Shown here: piece by piece, positions 47,501 to 57,306 of the stretch | Numbering within the stretch: position 1 is the stretch's first letter | Layout of the letters: the number at the start of each line of letters is the position of its first letter | Assembly (NCBI RefSeq): GCF_000213175.1 | Contig: NW_009799179.1 | Coordinates: forward strand, 7,115,981-7,179,980 | Reading direction: 5' to 3' | From: Neurospora tetrasperma FGSC 2508 | Lineage: Eukaryota > Ascomycota > Sordariomycetes > Sordariales > Sordariaceae | Length of the DNA: 64,000 nucleotides | Translations under genes and position numbers: made by a program | The notes under the pieces: generated by a model | What the model was told of the DNA's origin: nothing | Database searches by the model: none | The model's input: the letters and a program-made list of their open reading frames with translations, nothing else

Positions 47501-47742
47501 CTCGGCGCATTGCCTTGGTGGGCAGTGCTCTGGGTATTGCTCATCTGCCTCAAGGGAGAAGAGACCGGGTTGGCGCCATTGGCAGGCGAGGAGGGCTCGT
47601 AGAATAAGGGACTAGAGGCAAGCTGTGATGCGCGTGTCTGGCGAGGAGTTGCGCTCGAAGGACCAGCCTGCGAGCTGCGAGTGGTGCGGGGAGTAGCTGA
47701 TTGAGAGCTTCTCGTTGTTCTGCGCTTTGCTGGGGAAGACAT
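44570..47742 (-). CDS. MCM4: DNA replication licensing factor MCM4 (Cdc54)
   Basis: Three exons (47742-47418, 47359-45225, 45151-44570) encode 1013 residues. The N-terminus is a Ser/Pro/Arg-rich disordered region with many S/T-P and S-S-P sites, as expected for DDK/CDK targets of Mcm4. WGTTISLDDSFFAFKDFLRNF opens the folded part. The zinc-binding Cys lie at about 423, 426, 445 and 450. Walker A is GDPSTSKSQ (about 645-653), Walker B CCIDEFD (about 706-712), and the arginine finger SRFDL (about 777). A winged-helix end follows. MCM4 is one of six subunits of the MCM2-7 replicative helicase. All ATPase motifs are intact. It is divergent from coatomer zeta. Confidence 0.96.
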
Positions 47743-48400
47743 GTTTACTGCTCTGTCCTCGGTGGTTTTTTTGAGATGATACAGAGTGAACTAAACCAAC
47801 AAGAAGGGACAGAAGACGGGTTGGGATGGAGACGCTGGAGTGTTGTTGTGGCTCCCGATCCCTCTGTATTTGCGAGGTGGTTGGCAGGTCGGCAGCGTGT
47901 TCAGGACGGGCAAGGTGGATCACGTTCCAGGTATCGAAAAAAAAGACAGTCGCGACACACGCGTCTCTGATAAAAGCACTTTACACGGCCGTTCGTGTCT
48001 GCGGGGGCTTACTCGCGTTGGCCCATTAAAACCCCTGTCATACCCAAATGAGACGGACGAGGCCACTGCAGTGCTGCTGTTGAGTCCGAACTGTCAGGTA
48101 CCTGAGGTACGTACCGCGCCGTGGGGCCTTGGAGTGTTCGCTCTGGATTCAAGCCACATCACAGGGACCGCTTCACCCCACAATACCCACGCTCACCACG
48201 GTAACGATACCGCCTGCCCCTGGTCATTGTGAGCACTACCTACCTACGCAGCACCTCTGGAGTTTAAGCTAACCACTATATACCTACCCACTTGCGCCCA
48301 TTGAAGTCGAGTTGCCCCTCGTCGCCGACCTTCTCCAACCGATACCAGTCTCGAGACAGCAATTGATCAAGAAACAAGAACCCCCAGATAACCAGTCAAG
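47743..48400. promoter_or_regulatory. Shared divergent promoter MCM4 / coatomer zeta
   Basis: A 658-bp region between two divergent start codons. It has TACGTACC and ACCTACCTACGCAG words at 48096-48116 and 48238-48252, the second sharing 12 nt with the hairpin near 13245. ACGCG-like words near 47958 (ACACGCGTCTC) resemble the MluI cell-cycle box known upstream of yeast replication genes, but one copy is weak evidence. Confidence 0.45.
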
Positions 48401-49264
48401 ATGTCGCCAGGAATGTCGCTGTATAGCGTCAACGCTATAGGTACACTAGGCACCACGCTGCTCCTGGGTCCCGGCTTATACGCGCCACGTCGAGCAATGT
48501 TGACAATTGCGTTCCAACAGTAATCCTCTCCAGCGATGACGGTTCGCGGATATTCTCAAAATACTACACTCCTCCTCACGCTGCCGCTGGCGCACCAGGA
48601 ACAGGAGTGGCCGCCGGGCTCGGTACGCAATAGACGCTCCTTTTACCCCTTATTCGGTGTCGCATGTTCCCGTGAGGCTGACCAGCCCGAACCTTGTGCA
48701 CAACAGCTTCCTCGAGCGCTTCCCAGAACCCCTATCCCGACAAGACTTCTCAAACCCGTTTCGAGAAGGGCCTCCTTCAGAAGACAGCAAAGCAGACGGG
48801 CGATATCCTCCTCTACGACAACAAGGTGGTGCTTTACAAGATGGAGTCGGACGTTGCTATCTACGTCGTTGGTAGCGCGGACGAGAACGAAGTTCTGCTC
48901 TACAACGTACTTTTGGCGCTTAGGGACAGCTTGCATATGCTCTTCAAGTGAGTATTTATGGCGAACGTGAAGGTGCCGGTCATGGGACATGATTTGGCTA
49001 ACCACGGACTTTCTACTCAGGCAATCGATCGACAAGCGCACGATAGTCGAAAACTACGATCTGGTATCCCTCGCTATTGACGAGATCGTAGATGACGGCG
49101 TTGTTCTCGAGACCGATCCCACCATCATCATTCAACGATGCAGCAAGGCGCCGCCTGCGGATGTCAACCTCAGCCGCCTCGACCCCTTCACCGAGCAGGG
49201 TGTCAACAACTTGGCACAACTAGGCAAGGCTAAGCTTACTGACTGGCTTCGTCAGGGTCTCTAA
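48401..49264 (+). CDS. RET3: Coatomer subunit zeta (COPI)
   Basis: Four exons (48401-48440, 48521-48622, 48707-48947, 49021-49264) with introns of 80, 84 and 73 nt encode 208 residues. The spliced protein begins MSPGMSLYSVNAIVILSSDDGSRIFSKYY, the usual start of the longin-type fold. ENEVLLYNVLLALRDSLHMLFK, then VENYDLVSLAIDEIVDDGVVLETD follow, both diagnostic for zeta-COP. It is the small subunit that pairs with gamma-COP in the F-subcomplex of the COPI coat on Golgi membranes. Exon 1 holds only 13 codons, so the start depends on the first intron; the restored reading NAIVILS supports it. Confidence 0.94.
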
Positions 49265-49500
49265 GGGCATGCGTGGGTGGGTAACGACAAGGGAAGGAGT
49301 GTGGCGGATGGGAGCAACCAAGGTAAAGTTGGCGCATTGGTTCGTGAAAAGGTATTAGGCCCTTTTGTTTGGCGAGCCTTCTTAGAGCAGAGTAATGAGC
49401 CAAACACGAAGAAAAAGACACGAAAAGCCAACAAATGATGGGTTAGCAGAAAACAGGAGTTATAGTCTTTTTCCTTGCGATCTATGGGGTTTGACCCCGT

Positions 49501-51027
49501 CTATATTCTAATGTCGGAAGCGGCTTTCCTCAGCCTATTCATGACTGCCGCCGCGATATCGTCTCCATCACTCACACCCTCTACGAATATTACATCCGCG
49601 CCGCGCCTGTCCAGCTCTCGGAGGGCAGCGAAAAGGCCGTGTGCCACCCCCTTGACATCGTTGCCCAAATTAATCTCCAGAAGCCTTGCCAACACCGTGG
49701 TGCCGTCCTCATCCAGCCATTGCCCTTCCCTAACAGCGAACCCAGTCTCGGCCACGTCCCCGCTGTCCTTCGCAGCAACATCATCAAGCCCCTGACTCCT
49801 CAAACCCCCGGCAACAGGCCACCTCCCCGTCCTAATAATCGCAACACTCTTCACGTTTCCCTTGCCCTCCTCCTCCCCAGCCGCTTCAACCGCCTCCCTC
49901 ACATCCGTCCTCGGCACCTCCCTCCTCCCTCCCTCCGCCTCATACAACACCACCCTCGCCTTCGGGCTATAATGCTTATACTTCATCCCCGGCGCTCTCG
50001 GCGCCGTCTTTCCTCCGACCTCTGCCTGATCCTTATACGCCTTCTCCACGCCTTCCCACCCCTTACACTCCCTAATCTCCTCCAAGCTGACCCCGCCCGG
50101 TCTCAGCACCACAGGCGGCGAGCAAAGCCCGTCGACGACCGTGCTTTCCACCCCCACGCTGCATGATCCTCCGTCCAAGATCAGTGCGATGCGACCCCGT
50201 AGATCGTCTAACACGTGCTGTGCGGCGGTGGGGCTGGGTTTAGTGCTGGCGTTCGCGGAGGGCGCGGCGAGGGGGGCGTTGGCGAGTTTGATCAGCGAGC
50301 GAGCCAGCGCCGAGGCGGGCATTCGGCACCCGAAGGTGGGTAGGCCGGCGGTTACTTCCGGAGCGAGGAGGGAGGGGGAGGGGTTGGGTAGCAGGATGGT
50401 GAGGGGGCCGGGCCAGAAGCGGGTTATGAGGGGGTGGTAGATGGCTGGGATGGGGTCTTCTTCGTCTCCTGCTGAGGAGAAGGAAGGAGAGATGAGTGAC
50501 CGTAACATGCTCAAATCGCAAACATGCACGATCAAAGGATTGTCGCTTGGTCGACCTTTGGCGGCATAGATTCCCTTGACGGCAGCGCTGCGGGTGGCAT
50601 CGGCGCCTAAGCCGTAGACGGTTTCCGTGGGGAAGGCGACGGGAATGTCGGTGGTGCGGAGGTGGTGGGCTACTTCGCGGATGGGAGACAGAATATCTTC
50701 ATGTTCTGATGTAGTTGGGACCTCCCATGTGTTGAGGTTGCTAGTCTTCGTTTTGCTTCCATCTTTGTGTTCTGCTGACTCCTCCTTCCAGTGGCCGAGC
50801 ACTTGGATGTTGCTGTAGTCCACCTTCACTTTGAGAATCCGGGTTTCCATTGTCGTCGAAGTTGTCGTAGCGGGTGCCATTAATGGCACTGCCGTAGATT
50901 TTGGTCTAGTTATCTCTGTGGTTATAGTGTGGTGGTGTCGATTGAGGATTGGGGTTAGTTGTGGGAGGTGCAAGCGTTTGAATCGGATAGTGAGAGTGAG
51001 AATATTGGCGCAAATAGTTCCCCTCAT
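49501..51027 (-). CDS. SUA5: Threonylcarbamoyl-AMP synthase Sua5 (t6A tRNA modification)
   Basis: A single open frame of up to 508 residues. The YrdC domain contains PVAFPTETVYGLGADA, YAAKGRPSDNPLIVHV, RFWPGPLTILL and the SxAxxS-type APLAAPSANAST. A linker with APGMKYKHYSPKA leads to the C-terminal Sua5 domain. It makes threonylcarbamoyl-AMP from Thr, bicarbonate and ATP, used by Kae1/Qri7 to form t6A37 on ANN-decoding tRNAs. Three in-frame ATGs exist: 51027, 50880 and 50850. The last has the best context (ACAATGG) and starts right at the conserved METRILKV. The first adds an Arg/His-rich, nearly acid-free leader that resembles a mitochondrial presequence. It converges on coatomer zeta, 236 bp apart. 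Confidence 0.93.
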   Translation of the reverse strand: MRGTICANILTLTIRFKRLHLPQLTPILNRHHHTITTEITRPKSTAVPLMAPATTTSTTMETRILKVKVDYSNIQVLGHWKEESAEHKDGSKTKTSNLNTWEVPTTSEHEDILSPIREVAHHLRTTDIPVAFPTETVYGLGADATRSAAVKGIYAAKGRPSDNPLIVHVCDLSMLRSLISPSFSSAGDEEDPIPAIYHPLITRFWPGPLTILLPNPSPSLLAPEVTAGLPTFGCRMPASALARSLIKLANAPLAAPSANASTKPSPTAAQHVLDDLRGRIALILDGGSCSVGVESTVVDGLCSPPVVLRPGGVSLEEIRECKGWEGVEKAYKDQAEVGGKTAPRAPGMKYKHYSPKARVVLYEAEGGRREVPRTDVREAVEAAGEEEGKGNVKSVAIIRTGRWPVAGGLRSQGLDDVAAKDSGDVAETGFAVREGQWLDEDGTTVLARLLEINLGNDVKGVAHGLFAALRELDRRGADVIFVEGVSDGDDIAAAVMNRLRKAASDIRI

Positions 51028-51542
51028 TCAGGGGACTCGACGATTTCGAGAAATGAATTTAAAACCCAGAGTCTGTCGATTATCTTGGCGATTTTAGGCA
51101 ATAAATATCTTGTGAGGCATGGGTTGTGTTAGACAACAAGTCTCGAACTTGGTGGTGGTGGTCAAGCTCAGGGTTTGGCTCCCTTTGAGTCACTGTGGAG
51201 AAATTTTTCTTTTTTATCCGTCTCAACTTCACCCCAAAACCAGTTTACGCCCTATTCTAGGTTGCCCATCTTACAATCACCACCACAACAAAACTTACCT
51301 ACAACACATGTTGAGCATGGACGGCTTTTTCAATCTTGCTGAACTATAGATAGTAATTCATTGACCAACACATATTGTGATTCGTGAATTGTTTGTATGA
51401 TACCGCTTATCTATACCTGACCCTAGATCCATGCTACACCATATACCCCTGACCTCTCTAAGCACACCAAATACACACATTAAACAATTACTTCAGTGTG
51501 GTTCTGAGACAAATGACATCCCCTTACAAGACCCTACCTCCC
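51028..51542. other. Sua5 promoter and kinase 3' region
   Basis: A 515-bp spacer between two tandem leftward genes. It is AT-leaning toward 51350-51500. No gene was recognised. Confidence 0.5.
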
Positions 51543-54329
51543 TCAGACACTCGTGTCTACCTCACTTCCCCTCCTCCCCTGCCTGACCGGAAGCGTATTC
51601 ACATGCGCATTCGCAAACCCCAAGTGCTCCGAGAAGCTAGCCAACAACCTCATCACATCATCCCTCACTTCCTCTCGATTCGCCATGCCCTGCATCACCC
51701 TGACTCTCGGCGGCTCCGGAACATGAGGCATGTGCATCATATCTGTCGAACCCTGGCTATTGCTGTGGCCATGACCGTGGCCATGATATTGACCATGACC
51801 ATGACCATGATGCACCTGGTGACCATGATGCCCGCTACCATGGCTGCCCGTACCATTATTCCCGTTCATGCTCCCGCCCATGCCGTACCCTCGAGGCGGA
51901 TGGTGCGAATCCGGGTCCGGCCGCATGCCGCTTGGCCGCCGGCGACTACGGTTGCGCCCTTCGCCACTCATCGCCATCGGATCCATGCTGCCGCCCAGGT
52001 ATTCCGACTCGGCGTACTCGCCAGCTGAATAACCTCCCACGTCATCGTCGGTCGCGTAGCTGTAGCTGTCCGCGCGGGAGTGGGCGCGGCTGCTGGTCCT
52101 GCTGCCGATACTTCCGCCGCCGATGCTACCGCCGCCGATACTACCGTTCCCTATGCTGCCTCCACCGTTGACGGATGAAGCATAGTCGGGCGTGCCACGA
52201 CCGTTGGTCCCAATGAAATGCTCCTCTGACGGCGCCTGAGCGACACGGGCGTAGTCGCTGTCGTCTGACACGTAGATGGACGGTTCGCGGACCGATGATG
52301 ATCGTACAACAGGCAGCGGCTGGTAAAGTGAAGCGTGCCGTTCGAGGTCGAACGGGTTTGCGCCGCCTATCTCTGAACCACTGACAGAAGCAGCGTCCGA
52401 GTTGGCTGTGGATGGCCGCGTATACTCCCGATTGGTGAAATCGTTTGTTGGCATAGGTAAGCTTTCATCGAGATCGATCAAGCTCCCTACCGAAACGCGG
52501 TTGTCGACCGGAGGCTTGGGCGGCATGGAATCGTAGCCCGTCGATTGGAAGCCTAGCGGGTCTGTAGGGTGGTGTATGAGGGGTGGCCGAACAAAGTTGT
52601 CATTGTGGCTGTCGTTGGAGCGCTCTTCATTCCACGGGAAGCGCGACATCTCCGGATGAGCAGAAGCTGGCGGAGCAGCCATTGACGGAAACTTCCAGTC
52701 CTGCGTACGGCGGTTGATGTTCATGGGCATATCTGCCGGGTCGCTGAGGGGCGGTTTGCTAAAGTCTGGGTTCGGGTTGAAAGCTGCGTAATCTACCGAA
52801 CCACGGGGTCCAGCCTTGATGGTCTCCATGTCCACGAACTGAGACAAGTCGTTTCCATCAAAGGACGCATCCAAGTCTATGAGCGACTCTCGTAGTGCCG
52901 CCTGTGAGCTCGGTTCATATTGCCGAAGGTTGAGATCCGAGTCTTTTGGTGGCTCCGGTGCTGGTGTTGCCTCTGATGTGGACGTTGGACCCAGACCGTA
53001 ATAGGCACGCGAGTTCTCATTGTAGCCGGAGATCGTATTAGGATCAAACAGCTTTTCCAAAGGTGCCTTGAGAGCTAGTAATTTAGGAGGAGGCGGCCGC
53101 CTCCTTCCTTTAGGCTTGGGGCGCCGGGTCTGCTCTTCGTCAAAGTCAAAGTCGACATTATGCCCATAAACATCATACACGGCTTGAGCATCGCTGTCCA
53201 TGGCCATCCGGTCAAAGTCAACCGTTGTGCTAAAGTTCCACTCGTCATTGGAGAGAGCAGTCGAGGCATAATCGGATGGGCCTTGAGCACCAACGGGCGC
53301 AAACAGCGATTTTCGAATACCTCCCTGTGCCTCCCAAACCTTATAACCCCGAACAAGGTTGGAAAGTGATGCTGTTGGGTATTCAGAGCTCGTGTTGAAT
53401 ATGTAAGGGTGCCGTTGGACTTGCTCAATCGTCGGTCGTTTTGCAGGGTCTTCGACCAGACAGAAAGCTACCAAGTCCTTGAGGTTGTCCGAGTACTGGT
53501 CTCCTTCTAGACGAGGCGCATGGGACTTGATATAATTGCCAAGCTGAGGGATGTTGAACCCCGACATGACGTTGGGAGGAAGTCCGGATGCAATCTCGTA
53601 TACCATAGATCCAAACGCCCATATATCAACTGGTGTGCTGTAAGACGGTGTAGGTTCAAAGAGTTCTGGCGCCATCCAATGAGGCGTCCCAATAAAAGTC
53701 GACCGTTTGTCGAATTTGGTCTCCACGATACCAGCCACACCAAAGTCACAGAGCTGTACGGCGCCCGTCTCCGTCACAAGTACGTTGGCGCACTTGATGT
53801 CACGGTGGATGATTCCTTCTTTGTGTACCCAGAATATGGCCTCTGCGACTTCTCGTAGGATGGGAATGATCCACTTCTCCTGCAAGCCCCCGGGTGCGGT
53901 AGGCTTCATCAGAGTAGCCACGCTTCCGCCAGCACAGTACTCGGTGATCAGCCACATGGACTGTCCAACGGGCAGTACATCGAGAATGAGATTGATGTTC
54001 TTTGCGCCGCTGTTACTGAGTAACTTGAGGGCACTGGTCTCCTTCATAAACTCGCTATACGTGTCTGCCAGCCTAGGATTCTCCCTGTCGCTCTCCTCAA
54101 TGTCAATAATCTTGACAGCCACAACAGCACTGGACTTGTTATCCGTCGCTTTGTAGACGCGGCCAAAGCTGCCTTTGCCGATGAGCTCCTCTAGCTGATA
54201 TGGGGGTGCTTCTTTTCCTGATTTATTGCATTCTTCCGCAACAACTGCCTGCATCTTCTTGGCATCCTCAATGGCCTTTTTCTTTGTGGTGGTCAGGAAA
54301 TCTGACCCGTATACCGATAGGGTCGCCAT
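51543..54329 (-). CDS. GCK/Ste20-family protein kinase
   Basis: An intronless frame of 928 residues from ATG 54329 (context ATCATGG). The kinase domain lies at about residues 47-310, with GKGSFGRV, VAVKIID, HRDIKCANVL, DFGVAG and GTPHWMAPE, all intact. The GTPHWMAPE activation segment and the N-terminal position place it in the germinal-centre-kinase branch of Ste20 kinases. The best relatives I can name are Sps1/Sid1-like and Neurospora MST-1-type kinases, without choosing between them. The long tail is disordered. It includes a PKPKGRRRPPPPKLL motif, a run of GGGSIG/GNGSIG repeats, and a His/Gly-rich stretch near the C-terminus. The GCK branch acts in septation, polarity and MOR/SIN signalling. 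Confidence 0.92.
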   Translation of the reverse strand: MATLSVYGSDFLTTTKKKAIEDAKKMQAVVAEECNKSGKEAPPYQLEELIGKGSFGRVYKATDNKSSAVVAVKIIDIEESDRENPRLADTYSEFMKETSALKLLSNSGAKNINLILDVLPVGQSMWLITEYCAGGSVATLMKPTAPGGLQEKWIIPILREVAEAIFWVHKEGIIHRDIKCANVLVTETGAVQLCDFGVAGIVETKFDKRSTFIGTPHWMAPELFEPTPSYSTPVDIWAFGSMVYEIASGLPPNVMSGFNIPQLGNYIKSHAPRLEGDQYSDNLKDLVAFCLVEDPAKRPTIEQVQRHPYIFNTSSEYPTASLSNLVRGYKVWEAQGGIRKSLFAPVGAQGPSDYASTALSNDEWNFSTTVDFDRMAMDSDAQAVYDVYGHNVDFDFDEEQTRRPKPKGRRRPPPPKLLALKAPLEKLFDPNTISGYNENSRAYYGLGPTSTSEATPAPEPPKDSDLNLRQYEPSSQAALRESLIDLDASFDGNDLSQFVDMETIKAGPRGSVDYAAFNPNPDFSKPPLSDPADMPMNINRRTQDWKFPSMAAPPASAHPEMSRFPWNEERSNDSHNDNFVRPPLIHHPTDPLGFQSTGYDSMPPKPPVDNRVSVGSLIDLDESLPMPTNDFTNREYTRPSTANSDAASVSGSEIGGANPFDLERHASLYQPLPVVRSSSVREPSIYVSDDSDYARVAQAPSEEHFIGTNGRGTPDYASSVNGGGSIGNGSIGGGSIGGGSIGSRTSSRAHSRADSYSYATDDDVGGYSAGEYAESEYLGGSMDPMAMSGEGRNRSRRRPSGMRPDPDSHHPPRGYGMGGSMNGNNGTGSHGSGHHGHQVHHGHGHGQYHGHGHGHSNSQGSTDMMHMPHVPEPPRVRVMQGMANREEVRDDVMRLLASFSEHLGFANAHVNTLPVRQGRRGSEVDTSV

Positions 54330-55869
54330 GATTGCTGACTGCCCCCGCAAGGACCCGAGGAGACTGTTGGTAGTAAAGTACTGATGATTGTGTGAAGCCT
54401 CAGTGTTCCTCTCGTAACTCTACCAGCGAGCCGGTCTAGATATGGGACAGGCTTCTGGCCCCAGGCGGTGTGACGGCAACGTAAGTGTGTCAATTAAAAC
54501 GACACCTCAGCTGTGCAGCGTTACTCTGGTGCTTTCTGGGCGCGTGGTGAGATCAATGTGCTAATGAGTCCTAGGCCTCAAGTGAGTTTCAAAATGCACT
54601 TCGCAGATGCTAGATAAGTTAGTCCCATAGGAGCCTCAAAATTTCCCAGATAGTGACCATGTAAAAAAAGGCGACGATAGAAAGCTATGAGGACAATGAC
54701 TGAGGGAAGCCTGATTGGATGGTGTATGGGAGATGTCAGTGTTCCTGAACTCCTCAACTGTGAGGTTGACGGATGTTTTAATGTATGTATTCAGCAATGA
54801 GTCTAGAGATGAAGGTAGGGGTACAACTCCAATGTCCAAGAGTGACACCCTTGACAAAACGGTTGAAAGGAAAGGGCAAGCCTTGACCTTGCCAAGGATG
54901 AGAAATCATGTTATCAATCCGATATAGGAAGAGAGCAGTTGTACTCACATGAAATTGGTACTAGGAGTATCGCGGTATGCGTGGTATGTCCGGTCCCTCC
55001 TACCGATGAGATCTCCCGTTGTTGACGACGGACGATGAGATTGTGAAGAAAAGCGAGCGACTTGTGTGAGGTTCGGAACTTGCCCGAGTCAGGGTCACCC
55101 AAGTCCGCGTTAGGTGCTCGGCTCCTTGCACTGCCAGGGGCAAAGTCGCCCAGAGGTGTAAACTTGGCAACTTTCAGGAAAGTCACACCGAAGCACAACG
55201 CTCAGGATCCTTTACAGGACCGAACAAACGAGCCAGTTCCAACTTTCATGCAACAGAAAAACAAAAAAGTATTTTTGGCCTCAAACACGATGGCTGGATC
55301 ATCGGTGGAGCACAGATCGATGGACAAAGGAAAGCGGCTCCTTGTTGTCAGTGCGCGTCCACACCGCTGGCTGACAATGTGCCCGTGCTGACTGTTGGTT
55401 GTTGACTTGTTGTGGTTTCCACCAGCAATCTGAGGACTTGACAGCGGATAGAAATCAGGGGACAGAGCCGAAACTCACGATGTGCTAAAACAGGGAGCCC
55501 CAAAAGGGATTCCGTCGTAAGCGACATCAGCCAATGAGAGCCTCATAACGCATATCACCACGTGGATGCTGCTCCACTTGTGGAGGATGTTCAAGTTCCT
55601 TTGAGCGGGAGCTCAGCGGTCCCAGGTCTTAGATCCAGCCCTGTAGCGGGCCTCTATCAATCCAATGTGTAGGTAGAGGTATGTAAGGTGGTAAAACATG
55701 AACGTCAACCAACAACAAAAGCACCTCTCTTCATTTAGTTCACGGTCTCCTGACATCTTGATAGAAATATCTTCACGTCTGACCGAAAGGAAGATCGGGC
55801 ATGTCTCAGATTGATAATAGGCTCAGATCTTTCTCGCTGGCTATTCCAACAGAGATCCAAGAGCTGGAT
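54330..55869. other. Kinase promoter and leader region
   Basis: A 1.54-kb spacer upstream of the kinase. No coding region or RNA gene is recognisable. TAGGTA-type words occur at about 55670-55690. Confidence 0.5.
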
Positions 55870-56448
55870 CTACGGTGCCTCGCCTGAACCTTCCAATCTC
55901 TTCACCATCTTCCCATGAATTCCTTCCCAAGCACTTTCACATTGACCTTTGGCAATTCCAATCAACAACCTCGAACAGCTGATCTCTACATTTTCCACAA
56001 TCTCCAACCTCCCATCTGGCCCCTCATTGATCTCCCACACGGTCTCCATGACCATTGAGAGCGGGCTTCTGATTCGGACAAAGAGGCCAGTATCCAGCTT
56101 CGCAAACTCATACGTGCTGACAACGTTGCTGTCCCACAACCCAGCGGGCAGCGTGTGTATAACATCGGTGACCTTGTAGGACTTTGTCTCGCCTAGCATT
56201 CGCGGCTGCACAGCGCTTGGAACGGCTGGCGGCGCACTGGGGGTGAGAGGTTCGCATTTGGCGAGATGAGGGTCGCACGAGAGAAGGAACTCGTGGTCTT
56301 GTAAGAGTTCTATCGCCTGCTCCCGGGTGATCTTCGGTGGGAGGGGAGACTTGTGTACGAGTTGCGCTTTGGTGGAGAGGACTACAGCGGCCTCTCTGTT
56401 AGTGCTGTGCGTAGTTGTAGTATTTGCTAATTGTTACGAACATGACAT
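55870..56448 (-). CDS. DUF7053-type small protein
   Basis: The model has an 11-nt first exon (56448-56438, MSC plus two bases), a 42-nt intron ending CACTAACAG, and exon 2 (56395-55870), giving 178 residues. Exon 2 reads KAQLVHKSPLPPKITREQAI, then ELLQDHEFLLSCDPHLAKCE, a spacer, then VTDVIHTLPAGLWDSNVVST and VWEINEGPDGRLEIVENVEI. This 'P.P..I....+..L.DH......P' start, with a beta-rich body and a helical end, matches DUF7053, a fungal family of unknown function. No signal peptide or membrane helix is seen. The very short first exon and intron are the weakest points; an alternative is a start inside exon 2 at 56211, which would lose the conserved N-terminus. Confidence 0.68.
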
Positions 56449-57306
56449 GTTTGCCCTGTGATCTTCTTGATCGACGATCTTAAGAGTGGATCCTTGCCGT
56501 AAATGTACGAACAGTTTGAATGAGACTCGTGGTAAAGTGTGCGAAGGTGAAAAACAGATAGCGGTTTGGTTGATATTCCCAGAGTTATGCTGCTCTTCTC
56601 TTAACCTCACATTCACAGAGTGGCGAAGTGGTCGTAAAGCCAAACCCAACATAGGCAGTCCACTAGGGCGCGCTCTAGCTGAAAGGCCGTTACCAAATTG
56701 TGATAGGGACTACAACAATTTCGAAACACATCGGTCTGATGGGCTGGTCGTTGTCAAATCCTAAACAGCTCGACTGAAAGACCAGTTCTGAAACAATGCT
56801 GTGAAGCGCCGGATCGAGGAGAATACAACAGGGGCAGCTCCATTGGATAAGCGTCCCAAGTCCTTTACAGTGCCCGAACGTTCGGTTCTCGGTGTTCTCA
56901 TGTGCATAACAACTGAATCTGAGGGCACTGTGGGTAGGAACACAACACCTGCAGTTATTTGTAGACGTTCCTTGGCTATGGCCCGAGGAATGTTTGATTA
57001 CCTAGGTTATGGGATAAGGGACAACTCTAAAGACTTTGTTAGAGCACAGACCTAGAGGACAGTGTATTCGCTAACAGCGGAACCATAGCGAAGTCTATCG
57101 GCAGGTACATGGGGTTAGGGTTCTCTTCTAATGCGGAAAGGAGCTTGGGCCAATCGGTCGCCCAACTTAATTGATGCGATGATGTCGCATGGGAAATCGG
57201 ATTGGCGCGACTTTCTCCATGAACCCTGAAGGCCAATCCAAAATAATAATAATCAGGTCATACCTAATTCCGGGACTCCAGCACCACCACCAGTGCTGTA
57301 GCTACT
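56449..57306. other. Divergent promoter region, DUF7053 / COQ6
   Basis: An 858-bp spacer between two divergent genes with only short motif-free open frames. Nothing else was recognised. Confidence 0.45.

Noticed and set aside
47950-47970. MluI cell-cycle box as proven regulator of MCM4
   Set aside because: Only one ACGCGT-like word is seen in a 658-bp divergent promoter, which can occur by chance.
51498-52028. Met/His/Thr-rich frame opposite the kinase C-terminus
   Set aside because: It is the antisense image of the His/Gly repeat tail of the kinase gene.
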